A stretch of DNA of 46,003 bases, taken from positions 1 through 46,003 of the forward strand of contig CANCER010000029.1 in assembly GCA_947375135.1 (NCBI GenBank). Direction: 5' to 3'. A program made the position numbers and the translations under genes. This DNA comes from Comamonadaceae bacterium (GTDB taxonomy: Bacteria; Pseudomonadota; Gammaproteobacteria; Burkholderiales; Burkholderiaceae_C). Under the pieces are notes generated by a model. The model was not told the DNA's origin. It saw nothing but the letters and a program-made list of their open reading frames with translations, and did no database searches. This document shows, in pieces, positions 25,000 through 35,400 of this stretch; within the stretch, counting starts at the first letter, position 1; every line of letters begins with the position of its first letter.

Positions 25000-26135
25000 C
25001 GGACTGCTGCAGAAGTAGGCACAACCGGCGCCGGCACGGGTTGCACAGCCGCGCCTGCGGGCCGGTACACCGTCACTTTTTGCCCTGGCGACAAGACATG
25101 CACACCCGCCACTACCACCTGCATGCCTGGCGAGAGGCCGCCGCTGACGACCACGTCGTTGCCATCCGCCGTGGCAATCGTGATGGGGTGGAGCTGGACC
25201 GTCATGCGGGCGCTATCCAGCACCCAGACCGCACTGCTGTTGCCGTCGCGCAGCAATGCGCTGGTCGGCAACTTGATCACCGGCTTGTCGCCATGGGCAA
25301 ACGCTGCCGCGCTCACCGAGACCGTGGCGCCCAGGGGCAGCAGGTCTTGGCTGTCCATGGCGATCTTCACGCTGTAAGTGCGTGTCACCGGGTCGGCACT
25401 GGCGGCCACCTCCCGCACCTTACCCGGGTAAGTCTGCCGGCTGGCCCAGAGCGACACCTGCGCGGCCGAACCCACGCGCACCGCCTGCACACGGTCCTCC
25501 GGCACGGAGAACACCACGTCGCGTGCGCCATCCTGCGCAATCCGCACGATGGGTGTTCCGGCAGCAACCACCTGGCCCACCTCGGCTTCCACCGCAGTCA
25601 CCACGCCCGACACATCCGCCACCAGCGTCGTGTACCCGGCCTGGTTGCCCTGCCCGGCCAGTTGCGCCTGGGCCTGGTCGAACTGGGCCTGCGCGGCTTT
25701 CAGGGTGGCTTCACGCCGCTCGAGCTCGGCGCCGCTGATGAAGTTTTGCTCGCGCAGGTCTTTGTAGCGGCGCAAGTCGGCAGCAGCCAGGTCGCGGTTG
25801 GTGCCGGCGGCGACCAACTGGGCCCGCGCCGCGTCCACCGAGAGTTTGTAATCCTGCGGGTCCAGCTGGGCCAGCACCGCGCCCGCCTTCACCCTTTGGC
25901 CCGGTTCCACCGGGCGGCGGATGATCTTGCCGGCCACCCGGAAGCCCAGGCGCGATTCGACCCGCGCGCGCACCTCACCCGCGTATTCGGCGCTGGCATG
26001 CTGCGTGTCTTCGCCCACGGTCATAAGTTTGACGGCACGCACCGGCTCGTCGGCAGGCACCGGCTTGGAGCAGGCAGACAGCAGGCACAGCGCGGCAAAG
26101 AGCGTGAGACCAAGAGAAACAGGCTTGCGGTACAT
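24996..26135 (-). CDS. RND efflux periplasmic adaptor lipoprotein
   Basis: The 379-residue membrane fusion protein bridges the RND permease to an outer-membrane channel. A lipoprotein signal ends in LLSAC (Cys22), so it is anchored by lipid. The lipoyl half-motif GFRVAGKI...VEPGQRVKAGAVLAQLDPQDY, a long Ala/Gln-rich helical hairpin (about 85-155), the second lipoyl half (GVVTAVEAEVGQVV) and a beta-barrel follow. A longer in-frame extension (to 26531) overlaps hpnC on the other strand and is rejected. The last bases overlap the permease start. It diverges from hpnC with a 116-bp gap. Confidence 0.9.
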   Translation of the reverse strand: MYRKPVSLGLTLFAALCLLSACSKPVPADEPVRAVKLMTVGEDTQHASAEYAGEVRARVESRLGFRVAGKIIRRPVEPGQRVKAGAVLAQLDPQDYKLSVDAARAQLVAAGTNRDLAAADLRRYKDLREQNFISGAELERREATLKAAQAQFDQAQAQLAGQGNQAGYTTLVADVSGVVTAVEAEVGQVVAAGTPIVRIAQDGARDVVFSVPEDRVQAVRVGSAAQVSLWASRQTYPGKVREVAASADPVTRTYSVKIAMDSQDLLPLGATVSVSAAAFAHGDKPVIKLPTSALLRDGNSSAVWVLDSARMTVQLHPITIATADGNDVVVSGGLSPGMQVVVAGVHVLSPGQKVTVYRPAGAAVQPVPAPVVPTSAAVR

Positions 26136-26251
26136 GGATGGGGTGCCCTGAGAGATGGAATGAGACAGTGCGCGCGCCAATTTAATGACTCGCAGGTTAG
26201 TAATTAATTCTACGGGATACGGGTCGGCCATTGGCAAGGCAAAATCCAGCC

Positions 26252-27118
26252 ATGACCCGCCCCCCCGCCGTTGCCCCGATCGACCATTACGAAAACTTCC
26301 CGGTGGCGTCGGTGCTTTGCCCCGTCCACCTGCGCACACCCATCGCCGCGATTTACCACTTTGCCCGCACCGCAGACGATATTGCCGACGAGGGCCTGGC
26401 CACGGCACAGGAGCGACTGGCCGACCTGGGTGCCTACCGGGCGCAATTGGTGCTGGTGGCGCAGGCGCCCGGAACGGCATCTGGGGCGCTGGACCCGCGC
26501 TGGGCCACTGTATTCGCCGCCTTGGGCCCAACCATCCACAGCCACCAGTTGCCGGTGCAGCTGCTGCACGACCTGCTGGACGCCTTTGCCCAGGACATTG
26601 CCAAAACCCGGGACCGCGCCGGCTACGCGGATGAAGCCGAGCTGCGCGACTACTGCCGCCGCTCGGCCAACCCGGTGGGACGCCTGCTGCTGCATCTGTA
26701 TGGCGTGCACGACGCAGAGGCGCTGCGGCAAAGCGACGCCGTCTGCACGGCCCTGCAGCTGATCAACTTCTGGCAGGACCCCGGCGTGGATATTCCGCGC
26801 GGGCGCTTTTATTTCACGGCCGCCGCCCGGGCCCAACACCAGGTGGTCGAAGCCGATTTGCTGGCCCTGCGCCAGACACTGGCCATTACCGCCATGCTCA
26901 GGCAGTGCGTGCAGGAAGCCCGCGCCACCATGGCCGCAGGCGCACCCCTGGTGCACCGCGTGCCGGGTCGTGCCGGCTGGGAACTGCGGCTGGTGGTGCA
27001 AGGCGGCTTGCGCATCCTGGACAAGATTGAAGGCCTGCAGTTCGCCACGCTGCAGCACCGCCCCACCCTGGGCGCGCGGGACTTTGCGCTCATGCTCTGG
27101 CGTGCGCTGTGGATGTGA
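26252..27118 (+). CDS. hpnC: Hydroxysqualene synthase HpnC
   Basis: HpnC converts presqualene diphosphate to hydroxysqualene in the bacterial three-enzyme route to squalene. The 288 residues belong to the squalene/phytoene synthase fold. Both metal-binding aspartate motifs are seen: ADDIADE (41-47) and QDPGVD (Asp176, Asp180), the latter in LINFWQDPGVDIPRGRFY. The ENFPVASVLCP start is typical of HpnC rather than HpnD. The ATG at 26252 is preferred over a TTG seven codons upstream. hpnD begins 43 bp after the stop. Confidence 0.9.
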   Translation: MTRPPAVAPIDHYENFPVASVLCPVHLRTPIAAIYHFARTADDIADEGLATAQERLADLGAYRAQLVLVAQAPGTASGALDPRWATVFAALGPTIHSHQLPVQLLHDLLDAFAQDIAKTRDRAGYADEAELRDYCRRSANPVGRLLLHLYGVHDAEALRQSDAVCTALQLINFWQDPGVDIPRGRFYFTAAARAQHQVVEADLLALRQTLAITAMLRQCVQEARATMAAGAPLVHRVPGRAGWELRLVVQGGLRILDKIEGLQFATLQHRPTLGARDFALMLWRALWM

Positions 27119-27161
27119 TGGGCGCAGTGCAAGCCGCGTGTGTCGATGGGACAATACGCGC

Positions 27162-28001
27162 ATGACCCCCGAACAATACGTCCAGGAAAAAGCCGTAGCT
27201 TCCGGCAGCAGCTTTTATTACGCCTTTCTGTTTCTGCCCGCACCCCGGCGCGCCGCCATCACGGCCTTCTATGCGTTTTGCCGCGAAGTGGATGACGTGG
27301 TCGACGAGATGACGGACGCCGGCGTGGCCGCAACCAAACTGGCCTGGTGGAACGGCGAAGTGGCGCAGGCCTTTGCCGGCCAGCCCAGCCACCCGGTGAT
27401 GAAGGCGCTGATGCCGCACACCGCCACCTACGGCCTGGAGGCGCGCCATCTGCACGCCGTGATTGAAGGCTGCCAGATGGACCTGCAGCAAACCCGCTAC
27501 CTGGATTACCCCAACCTGCAACGCTATTGCCACCTGGTAGCCGGCGTGGTGGGCGAGGTGGCGGCCCGCATCTTCGGCCAGACCGAGCCCGCGACCACCG
27601 CCTACGCCCACACCCTGGGCCAGGCGCTGCAGCTCACCAACATCATCCGCGACGTGGGCGAAGACGCGCTGCGTGAACGCATTTACCTGCCCATCGACGA
27701 CCTCAAGCGCTTTGACGTCAAGGCCCACGAAATTTTGAAGCGCGGCTATTCGGAGCGCTTCACCGCGCTGATGCAGTTCCAGGCCGCGCGCGCCCACAGC
27801 CTGTACGACGAGGCGTTGGCACTGTTGCCGGCAGCGGACCGGCGTGCGCAAAAACCCGGCCTGATGATGGCCAGTATTTACCGCGCACTGCTGCGCGAAA
27901 TCGAAGCGGACAACTTCCAGGTGCTGCACCAGCGCATCAAGCTGACACCGGTGCGCAAGCTCTGGCTGGCCTGGAAGGTACAAGCCCTGGGCCGGATGTG
28001 A
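27162..28001 (+). CDS. hpnD: Presqualene diphosphate synthase HpnD
   Basis: HpnD condenses two farnesyl diphosphates to presqualene diphosphate, the first step of this route. The 279 residues carry the two aspartate motifs DDVVDE (44-49) and RDVGEDALRERIYLP (Asp164, Asp168), with SSFYYAFLFLPAPRRAA at the N-terminus as in HpnD. The frame is open upstream into hpnC, but the ATG at 27162 gives the family start. Its TGA overlaps the GTG start of hpnE (GTGA at 27998-28001), so the genes are coupled. Confidence 0.93.
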   Translation: MTPEQYVQEKAVASGSSFYYAFLFLPAPRRAAITAFYAFCREVDDVVDEMTDAGVAATKLAWWNGEVAQAFAGQPSHPVMKALMPHTATYGLEARHLHAVIEGCQMDLQQTRYLDYPNLQRYCHLVAGVVGEVAARIFGQTEPATTAYAHTLGQALQLTNIIRDVGEDALRERIYLPIDDLKRFDVKAHEILKRGYSERFTALMQFQAARAHSLYDEALALLPAADRRAQKPGLMMASIYRALLREIEADNFQVLHQRIKLTPVRKLWLAWKVQALGRM

Positions 28002-29302
28002 AGACGGTTGCGGTGGTCGGTGGCGGCTGGGCCGGCCTGGCCGCCGCCATCAGCGCCACCCGGGCAGGCCACCGGGTCACCCTGTTTGAAACGTCACGCC
28101 ACTGGGGCGGCCGTGCCCGCGCCCTGCCCGGCTCCGCGCCCGATGGCAACAGCACCTTGCTGGACAACGGCCAGCACATCCTGATTGGCGCCTATACCGA
28201 CACCTTGGCATTGATGCGCAGCGTGGGCGTGGACCCGGACGCCACCCTCTTGCGCCTGCCGCTCACCCTGCTGTTTCCCGATGGCCAGGGCCTGCGCCTG
28301 CCGGACTGGCCCATGCCGCTGGACGTGCTGGTCGGTGTGCTGACGGCAGGCGGTTGGAGCGCGGCGGACAAATGGTCGCTGCTGTGCACCACCGGGCGCT
28401 GGCAGCTGGCGGGCTTCCGCTGTGATCCCCTTGTATCGGTTGCGGACCTGTGCAGCGGTTTATCGCCCGCACTGCTGCAAACCCTGATCGAGCCCCTGTG
28501 CGTGTCCGCCCTGAATACACCGGCAGACCGCGCCAGCGGCCAGGTCTTTTTGCGGGTGCTGCGGGACTCGCTGCTGGGTGGCCGGGGCAGCTCCAACCTG
28601 CTGCTGCCCCGCACGGACCTGTCCAGCCTGTTTCCCACCGCGGCTGCGCATTGGCTGGAGCACCAGGGCGCAACGCTCAAACCAGGACAACGCGTTGAAC
28701 AACTGCGCCACCAAACCCGTTGGCTGGTCAATGACCAGGCCTTTGATGCCGTCGTCTGGGCCACCTCCTCTGCGGTGGCCGCCCGGGTACTGGCCCGCAG
28801 CGCGGGGGATGGCGATACCACTGGCGCCCTGCACCGCTGGGCGGCGCTGGCCGGTGCATTGCGCTATGAAAGCATTGCCACGGTCTATGTGCAGGCCGGC
28901 AACGCCCGCTTGCCTTTGCCCCTGCTGGCGCTACGCAGTTCGCCCCGGCATCCGGCGCAGTTTGTGTTTGACCGCGGCCAACTGGGAGGTCCCGCCGGCC
29001 AGCTGGCCTTTGTGGTCAGCGCCAGCAGCGACGAACGTGCCACATTGCAAGACCAAGTTGTGCACCAGGCGCAAAGCCAGCTCGCGGCATGGCTGCATGG
29101 CCAGGCGCTGACGGTGGTGCAAACCGTGGTGGAAAAGCGCGCCACCTTCGCCTGCACGCCAGGCCTGTTGCGCCCGCCGCAGCAGATCGCAGCGGGCCTG
29201 CTGGCCTGCGGTGACTACGTGGACGGCCCCTACCCGGCTACGTTGGAAGGCGCAGTACGCAGCGGACTGGCAGCGGGCCATGCCCTGGCAGGCACGGCCT
29301 GA
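27998..29302 (+). CDS. hpnE: Hydroxysqualene oxidoreductase HpnE
   Basis: HpnE reduces hydroxysqualene to squalene, the last step after HpnD and HpnC. The 434-residue flavoprotein has an N-terminal FAD-binding motif VAVVGGGWAGLAAA and ends with a second flavin contact, GLLACGDYVDGPYPATLEGAVRSG (split here by reading), typical of the amine-oxidase/phytoene-desaturase superfamily. GQHILIGAYTDTLALM is a further family signature. The start is GTG, overlapping the hpnD stop by four bases. Its stop is 7 bp from that of the convergent HAD gene. Confidence 0.92.
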   Translation: MKTVAVVGGGWAGLAAAISATRAGHRVTLFETSRHWGGRARALPGSAPDGNSTLLDNGQHILIGAYTDTLALMRSVGVDPDATLLRLPLTLLFPDGQGLRLPDWPMPLDVLVGVLTAGGWSAADKWSLLCTTGRWQLAGFRCDPLVSVADLCSGLSPALLQTLIEPLCVSALNTPADRASGQVFLRVLRDSLLGGRGSSNLLLPRTDLSSLFPTAAAHWLEHQGATLKPGQRVEQLRHQTRWLVNDQAFDAVVWATSSAVAARVLARSAGDGDTTGALHRWAALAGALRYESIATVYVQAGNARLPLPLLALRSSPRHPAQFVFDRGQLGGPAGQLAFVVSASSDERATLQDQVVHQAQSQLAAWLHGQALTVVQTVVEKRATFACTPGLLRPPQQIAAGLLACGDYVDGPYPATLEGAVRSGLAAGHALAGTA

Positions 29303-29309
29303 AGCCGCA

Positions 29310-30005
29310 CTAGACAAACAACAGGTCGCAGAGCTCGTCCATACCGGCCACGCTGATCTCGGGTTGCTGCGCAAAACTCCAGAGCTTGTCACTGCGGTTG
29401 ATCCAGGCCGTCTGCATGCCAGCGGCCAGGGCCCCCAGCACATCCAGACTTTCATCGTCACCCACATGCAAGATCTGGTGCGGCGCCAGTTGCAGCTTGC
29501 CTGCTGCAGCCTGAAAAATACGCGCATCCGGCTTGGCCACCCCCGTATCGCGCGCACTCACCGAGCCGCAGAAGTAACGGCCTATGCCGATGCGTTCCAC
29601 ATCCGCATTGCCGTTGGACAGCGCCAGCACCGGCCAGCGTGCCGACAAGCGCCGCAGGGCAGACAGGCTGTCGTCAAACAGCTCCACCTGCTGGCGCGCG
29701 GCAAAGAAAACCTCAAAGGCAGGCCCCGCCAAGGCGGGGTCATCCCCACTGGCCAGCAGCCCCAGGCGAATCATTTCCTGGCGCTGAAAACTCAGGTCGT
29801 GGTGGCGTTGCGGCCAGGCGGCGGCTGCCTGTTCGCGCAAGGCATGGCGTTGTTGCGGGCTGGCAAACAGGGTGGCGGTGGCAGGTGCACAGTCCGCCAG
29901 CCATTCCTGCAAACGCAGCTCGGCCTGTGCAATGGTGGGCCAGACCGGCCACAAGGTATCGTCCAGGTCCAAGGTTATTGCCTGGATTCGTGAAATATCG
30001 AGCAT
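29310..30005 (-). CDS. HAD-superfamily hydrolase
   Basis: The 231-residue cytoplasmic phosphatase-like protein has all four HAD motifs: DLDDTLWP (nucleophile Asp13, acid/base Asp15), LSNGN, the lysine motif KPDARIF and HVGDDESLDVLGA. A helical cap lies between motifs I and II (about 25-110), as in subclass I members. Substrate unknown; YjjG/GpH-like small phosphates are possible. It converges on hpnE and diverges from hemH, with only 19 bp between its start and the hemH start. Confidence 0.88.
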   Translation of the reverse strand: MLDISRIQAITLDLDDTLWPVWPTIAQAELRLQEWLADCAPATATLFASPQQRHALREQAAAAWPQRHHDLSFQRQEMIRLGLLASGDDPALAGPAFEVFFAARQQVELFDDSLSALRRLSARWPVLALSNGNADVERIGIGRYFCGSVSARDTGVAKPDARIFQAAAGKLQLAPHQILHVGDDESLDVLGALAAGMQTAWINRSDKLWSFAQQPEISVAGMDELCDLLFV

Positions 30006-30024
30006 AGGTGCGGGAGAATACCCT

Positions 30025-31116
30025 ATGCCTTTTTCCCCCGAACCCTCCTACTCCCATGGTCAAACGCCACGCACTGCGGTGCTATGGTGCAACCTGGGCA
30101 CCCCCGACGAGCCCACCCCCAAAGCGGTACGCCGTTATTTAGCCGAATTCTTGAGCGACCAGCGCGTGGTGGAAATTCCCCGCCTGCTCTGGCTGCTGAT
30201 CCTGCACGGCATCATCCTGCGCTTTCGCCCGGCCAAGTCGGCCGCCAAATACGCCAGCATCTGGACGCCCGAGGGCTCACCGCTGAAGATCTGGACCAGC
30301 AAGCAGGCCCGGATGCTGCAAGACTGGCTGACCCGGCGCAACCACGAGATTCAAGTGCGCTGGGCCATGCGCTATGGCAGCACCTCCGTCGCCTCGCAGT
30401 TGGACGCCATGAAGGCCGAAGGCGTGACCCGCGTGCTGGTGGTCACCGCCTACCCGCAGTACTCGGCCACCACCACGGCCAGCGTGTTTGACGCGGTGTA
30501 CCAATGGGCGCAAGCCACCCGCACCGTACCCGAGCTGCGCTTTGTTAACCACTACCACGACCATGCCGACTACATCGCCGCGCTCGCCGCCAGCGTAGAG
30601 CGCCATTGGCAGACGAATGGTCGGCCCGACAAACTGGTGATGAGTTTTCACGGCGTGCCCGAGCGCACCCTGCAGTTGGGCGACCCCTACCACTGCGAAT
30701 GCTTCAAGACGGCGCGCTTGTTGGGCAACCAGCTGGGCCTGTCCAAGGACCAGTACCAGGTGACCTTTCAGTCGCGCCTGGGCCGCGCCAAATGGCTGGA
30801 GCCCTACACCGAGCCAACCCTGATTGCCATGGGCCAGGCCGGCGTCAAGCGCGTGGATGTGCTGTGCCCCGGCTTCACCAGCGACTGCCTGGAAACGCTG
30901 GAAGAAATCAACATGGAAGCGCGCGAAGCGTTTCTGCACGCCGGCGGCAAGGAGTTTCACTACATCCCCTGCCTGAACGACGACCCGGAGTGGATCACCG
31001 CGCTGTGCCATGTGACCGAACAGCATCTGCTGGGCTGGAACACGCTGGACACCATCGATCCCCAAGCACTGCAAACCAGCCGCGATGCTGCCCTGGCCCA
31101 GGGTGCGACCCGCTAA
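30025..31116 (+). CDS. hemH: Ferrochelatase
   Basis: HemH inserts Fe2+ into protoporphyrin IX, the last step of heme synthesis, at the inner-membrane surface. The 363 residues contain the catalytic His209 in MSFHGVPERT and Glu290 in SDCLETLEEI, and VLWCNLGTPDEPT at the N-terminus. Length matches proteobacterial HemH (320-370). The ATG at 30025 follows GGGAG; the frame extends upstream through the HAD gene on the opposite strand, which I reject. The promoter must lie within or near the HAD coding region because just 19 bp separate the genes. Confidence 0.95.
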   Translation: MPFSPEPSYSHGQTPRTAVLWCNLGTPDEPTPKAVRRYLAEFLSDQRVVEIPRLLWLLILHGIILRFRPAKSAAKYASIWTPEGSPLKIWTSKQARMLQDWLTRRNHEIQVRWAMRYGSTSVASQLDAMKAEGVTRVLVVTAYPQYSATTTASVFDAVYQWAQATRTVPELRFVNHYHDHADYIAALAASVERHWQTNGRPDKLVMSFHGVPERTLQLGDPYHCECFKTARLLGNQLGLSKDQYQVTFQSRLGRAKWLEPYTEPTLIAMGQAGVKRVDVLCPGFTSDCLETLEEINMEAREAFLHAGGKEFHYIPCLNDDPEWITALCHVTEQHLLGWNTLDTIDPQALQTSRDAALAQGATR

Positions 31117-31200
31117 AACTTCGCCGGATGTACCCCCCGCTTTACCCGCTGCCCATCCGCGGTGGGTGAATTACACAATGCAGCACTATCATTCAAACCC

Positions 31201-32442
31201 ATGAAAATTGCCGTCCACCGCCCCCTGGTTGCGCTTTGCGCCTTCGTCACCCTGGCTCTGGGGGCGTGTTCCGGCAAGACGGAGTCCGCAGGCTCCGGCG
31301 CTGCGCCCGCCAGCCCAGCCCCCACAGCCAGCGCACCGGCCGCTGCGGCCTCGGCACCGCTCCCACCGGTGACCGTCACCACGGTCAAAGCCCTGAAGCG
31401 CGATTTCCCGGTGACCTTGCAGGGCAATGGCGTGGTCAGCCCCTTGAACAGTGTCGACCTGCGCTCCCAGGTCACCAGCACGGTGTCCAAAGTGCATTTT
31501 TCAGACGGCCAATTCGTCAAAAAAGGGCAGGTGCTGTTCACACTGGACTCCCGTACCGACGAGGCCAACCTGGCCAAGGCGCGCGCGCAGCTGGTGAAAG
31601 ACCAGGCCAGCCTGGCAGACGCCAAGCGCCAATACGAGCGGGCCCGGCAGTTGTTCACCCAGAACTTCCTTTCGCAGGGTGCGGTCGATACGGCGCAAAC
31701 CCTGATGGATTCCGCTGCCGCCAGCACGGTGGCCGACCAGGCCGCCATCACGGCAGCACAGGTCGCCCTGTCCTTTGACCGCATCGTGGCGCCCGGCTCC
31801 GGCCGTGCCGGTGTGGTGAACGTGTCCGTGGGCAGCCTGGTGCAAGCCAATGTCACTCCGCTGGTCACCATTACCCAGCTCGACCCGATTGCGGTGGCCT
31901 TCAGCATCCCGCAACGCAATTTGCCCGACGCCCTGGCCGCCCTCAAAGGCAAGGGTGCGGTCGTCACAGCGCGGCTGGCCGACGGCGGAGGCAGCTTCAA
32001 GGGCCACCTGCAGTTTGTCGACAACGCGGTCAACGCCAGCTCCGGAACCATCCAGGCCAAGGCCGTGTTTGCCAACCCGGATAGCAAACTCTGGCCGGGC
32101 GCCTATGTGGAAATCGCGCAGACCGTGACCACGCTGGCCGACGCCACCACCATCCCGCAAGCAGCCGTGGTGCAAAGCGCACGCGGCACCATCGTCTATG
32201 TGCTGGAAGACGGCAAGGCACGCCTGCAACCGGTCAAGGTGGTGTATTCGGAGGCCGGCGAGGCCGCTGTCACCGGCATCAAGCCCGGCGAGCTGGTGGT
32301 CATGGACGGCAAGCAGAACGTGCGGCCCAACAGCCCGCTGGTGGAGCGCGCCAAAGAAGCCAAGAACGGCGCCTCCGCCCCCGCCGCGGCTGAAGGCAAC
32401 AAAGCCGCCGCTTCGGCCGCCACCGGGGCGGCCAAGCCATGA
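31201..32442 (+). CDS. RND efflux periplasmic adaptor lipoprotein (MdtA-like)
   Basis: The 413-residue adaptor has a lipoprotein signal ending LGAC (Cys23) and then a Ser/Ala/Pro-rich linker. The lipoyl halves (VVSPLNSVDLRSQV; FSDGQFVKKGQVLFTLDSR) flank a helical hairpin (about 130-185). A beta-barrel and a membrane-proximal domain follow, and a low-complexity Ala/Lys tail ends the protein. It most resembles MdtA-type adaptors. The ATG at 31201 is chosen over an ATG 13 codons upstream because only the former leaves a normal lipoprotein signal. Its stop overlaps the permease start (ATGA at 32439-32442). Confidence 0.9.
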   Translation: MKIAVHRPLVALCAFVTLALGACSGKTESAGSGAAPASPAPTASAPAAAASAPLPPVTVTTVKALKRDFPVTLQGNGVVSPLNSVDLRSQVTSTVSKVHFSDGQFVKKGQVLFTLDSRTDEANLAKARAQLVKDQASLADAKRQYERARQLFTQNFLSQGAVDTAQTLMDSAAASTVADQAAITAAQVALSFDRIVAPGSGRAGVVNVSVGSLVQANVTPLVTITQLDPIAVAFSIPQRNLPDALAALKGKGAVVTARLADGGGSFKGHLQFVDNAVNASSGTIQAKAVFANPDSKLWPGAYVEIAQTVTTLADATTIPQAAVVQSARGTIVYVLEDGKARLQPVKVVYSEAGEAAVTGIKPGELVVMDGKQNVRPNSPLVERAKEAKNGASAPAAAEGNKAAASAATGAAKP

Positions 32443-35400
32443 ACATTTCCGAGCTCTTCATACGCCGTCCGGTGATGACGGTGCTGCTCAACCTGGCCAT
32501 CGTGCTGGCCGGTGTGATCGGCTACCGCAGCATTCCGGTGGCCGCCCTGCCCAGCTACGACACACCGGTGATCAATGTGTCAGCCAACTTCGCCGGCGCC
32601 AACCCCGAGACGATGGCCAGCGCCGTGGCGCTGCCGCTGGAAAAGCAGTTCCAGACCGTACCCGGCCTTAAAACCATCAGCTCGACCAGCATCCTGGGCA
32701 GCACCTCGCTGACGCTCGAATTTGACGAGGGCCGCAGCATTGATGCCGCCGCTGTGGACGTGCAGGCCGCCCTGCTGCGCGCACAACGGGCGCTGCCCGC
32801 CGACATGACGGAAACACCGTCCTACCGCAAGGTCAACCCGGCCGATGCGCCGGTGCTCCTGATCTCCATGCGCTCGCCCTCGTTGCCGCCCTCCGACCTG
32901 CAGGACTTTGCCGAGCATCTGATTTCCCCCACCCTCTCCATCCTGGATGGCGTGGCCCAGGTCAACGTGTACGGCTCCAAGCGTTTTGCCATCCGGGTGC
33001 GCGTCAAGCCGGAGGCCCTGGTGGCCGCCAATATGGGCCTGGACGAATTGAGCGCCGCCCTGCGCGGGGCCAACGTCAACACCCCCGTAGGCACGCTGGA
33101 GGGCCCGCAGCAAACCCTGGTGCTGCAAGCCAACAAGCAACTGCAAAACGCCGAGGGCTTTTCCAAACTGATCGTGGCCATGCGCGCAGGCAATCCGGTG
33201 CGGCTCAAAGACGTGGCTGCGGTGGAGGACAGCGTGGAGACGTTCAAGAGCCAGGCCACCTACAACGGCGAGGCCTCTATCACCCTGGCCGTGCAACGCC
33301 AGCCCGGTGCCAACACGGTGCGCGTGGTGGACGCTATTCGCGCAGCGCTGCCCGCATTGCAAAGCCAGATGCCGCAATCGGTGTCGCTGACCCCCATCAA
33401 TGACCGCTCCCTCTCCGTGCGCGAGGCCCTGCACGACGTGACCCTGACGTTGATGGGCACCATCGCCCTGGTGGTGTTGGTGATCTTCCTGTTCCTGCGC
33501 CGCTTTGTGGCCACCGTCATCCCCACGCTCTCGCTGCCGGTGTCGCTGGTCGGTGCCGTGGCCCTGCTGTGGGGCATGAACTACAGCCTGGACAATATTT
33601 CGCTGCTGGGTCTGACGCTGGCCGTGGGCCTGGTGGTGGACGATGCCATCGTGGTGCTCGAAAACATCATGCGCCACGTGGAGCATGGTGAAGAGCCCTT
33701 TCAGGCGTCCTTGCGCGGCGCGCGCGAGGTGGGTTTCACCATCCTCTCGATCTCGTCCTCGCTGATTGCGGTGTTCATCCCGATCTTCTTCATGCCCGGC
33801 GTGATCGGGCTTTTGTTCCACGAGTTCGCCGTGGTGGTGGGTCTTTCCATCGTCGTGTCGGCCTTTGTATCCCTGACCCTGGTGCCGATGCTGGCCAGCC
33901 GGTTTCTTACCGACGACGCGCACAAAAAGCCGCCCGGCTACGTGGTCAAGTTGTTCGAGCGCGGCTTTGACAGCCTGCTGGGCGCTTACGCACGGCTGCT
34001 GGACAAGGCCCTTGCACACCACAAGCTGATGCTGCTGCTGGCAGCCGCCACCTTTGCGGCCACGGCCTGGCTGTTTATCGCCATCCCCAAAGGGTTTTTC
34101 CCGGAAGAGGACATTGGCCAGATACAGGTCTCCACCGAAGCCTCCGAGGACATCTCCTTTCCCGACATGGTGCGTCTGCAGGAACGCGCCGCTGCGGTGT
34201 TCCGGGCCGACCCGAACGTGGGCGCGGTCAACTCCTTCAATGGCGGCAGCAATGCGCTCAACACCGGGCGCATGTTCGTCACCCTCAAACCGCAAAACCA
34301 GCGCAAGCCCATGAAGCAAGTGGTGGAAGGGCTGCGCAAGAAACTCAAGGAGGTGGCCGGCATCAACGTCTTTATGCGACCGGTGCAAAACCTGCAGCTC
34401 GGCGGGCGCCCCAGCAAAGCGCAATTCCAGTACATCCTGCAAAGCGTCAAGGCCGATGAACTCAATGTCTGGGCCGGCAAGTTGCAGGACAAGCTGCGCG
34501 CCGACCCGCTGTTCCGTGATGTCACCAGCGACGCCCAGTTGCGCGCCCTGCAGGCCCAGCTCAAGATCGACCGCGACCGTGCCAACGCATTGGGTGTGTC
34601 GGTGGATGCAATCCGCTCGTCCCTGTTCAGCGCCTTTGGTGAGCGCCAGGTGTCCACCATCTACCTGCCGACCGACAGTTACAAGGTGATCATGGAGCTG
34701 GCCCCAGAAGCCAAGCAGGACGAACTGGCGCTCAATGCCATTTATGTGCGATCGTCGAACGGCGCACTGGTGCCCCTGTCGGCGTTTACCACGGTGGAGC
34801 GCTCGGTGGGTGTCACCTCCATCAACCACGTGGGCCAACTGCAGGCGGTCACGGTGTCCTTTAACCTGGCACCCGGCGCGGCCCTGGGGGACGCCACGGC
34901 CCGGATTGACGCGGCGCGCGAAGCCATCCAGTTGCCCACCTCGGTGATCACCAGCTACGGCGGCGATGCAGCCGTGTTCAAGAGTTCGCAAGGCAGCCAG
35001 GCCATTCTGATCATTGCCGCCCTGTTGGTGATCTATGTGTTGCTGGGCGTGCTCTACGAGAGCTTTATTCACCCGCTGACGATTCTGGCCGGCCTGCCCT
35101 CGGCGGCCGTGGGTGCGCTGGCCACGCTGATGCTGTTCGGCCAGGACCTGACGCTGATTGCCACCATTGGCATCGTGCTGCTCATTGGCATCGTAAAAAA
35201 GAACGCCATCATGATGATCGACTTTGCCCTGGACGCGCAGCGCCACCAGGGCATGACACCGCAGCAAGCCATCCGCGAAGCCTGCGTCATGCGCTTTAGG
35301 CCCATCATGATGACCACCATGGCGGCACTCATGGGCGCCCTGCCGATTGCGCTGGGCATTGGCGCCGGTGCCGAACTGCGCCAGCCGCTGGGCCTGGCCG

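Noticed and set aside
23053..25377. 774-codon open frame opposite the first RND permease
   Set aside because: It is an antisense shadow produced by strong third-position GC bias; the opposite strand encodes a full RND protein. Similar shadows lie opposite lon (15576-17657), the second RND permease (32580-35267), recB (40356-42602) and nudC/recD (36982-39234).
26136..26531. 132-codon upstream extension of the first RND adaptor
   Set aside because: It overlaps hpnC antisense and would bury the clear lipoprotein signal at MYRKPVSLG.
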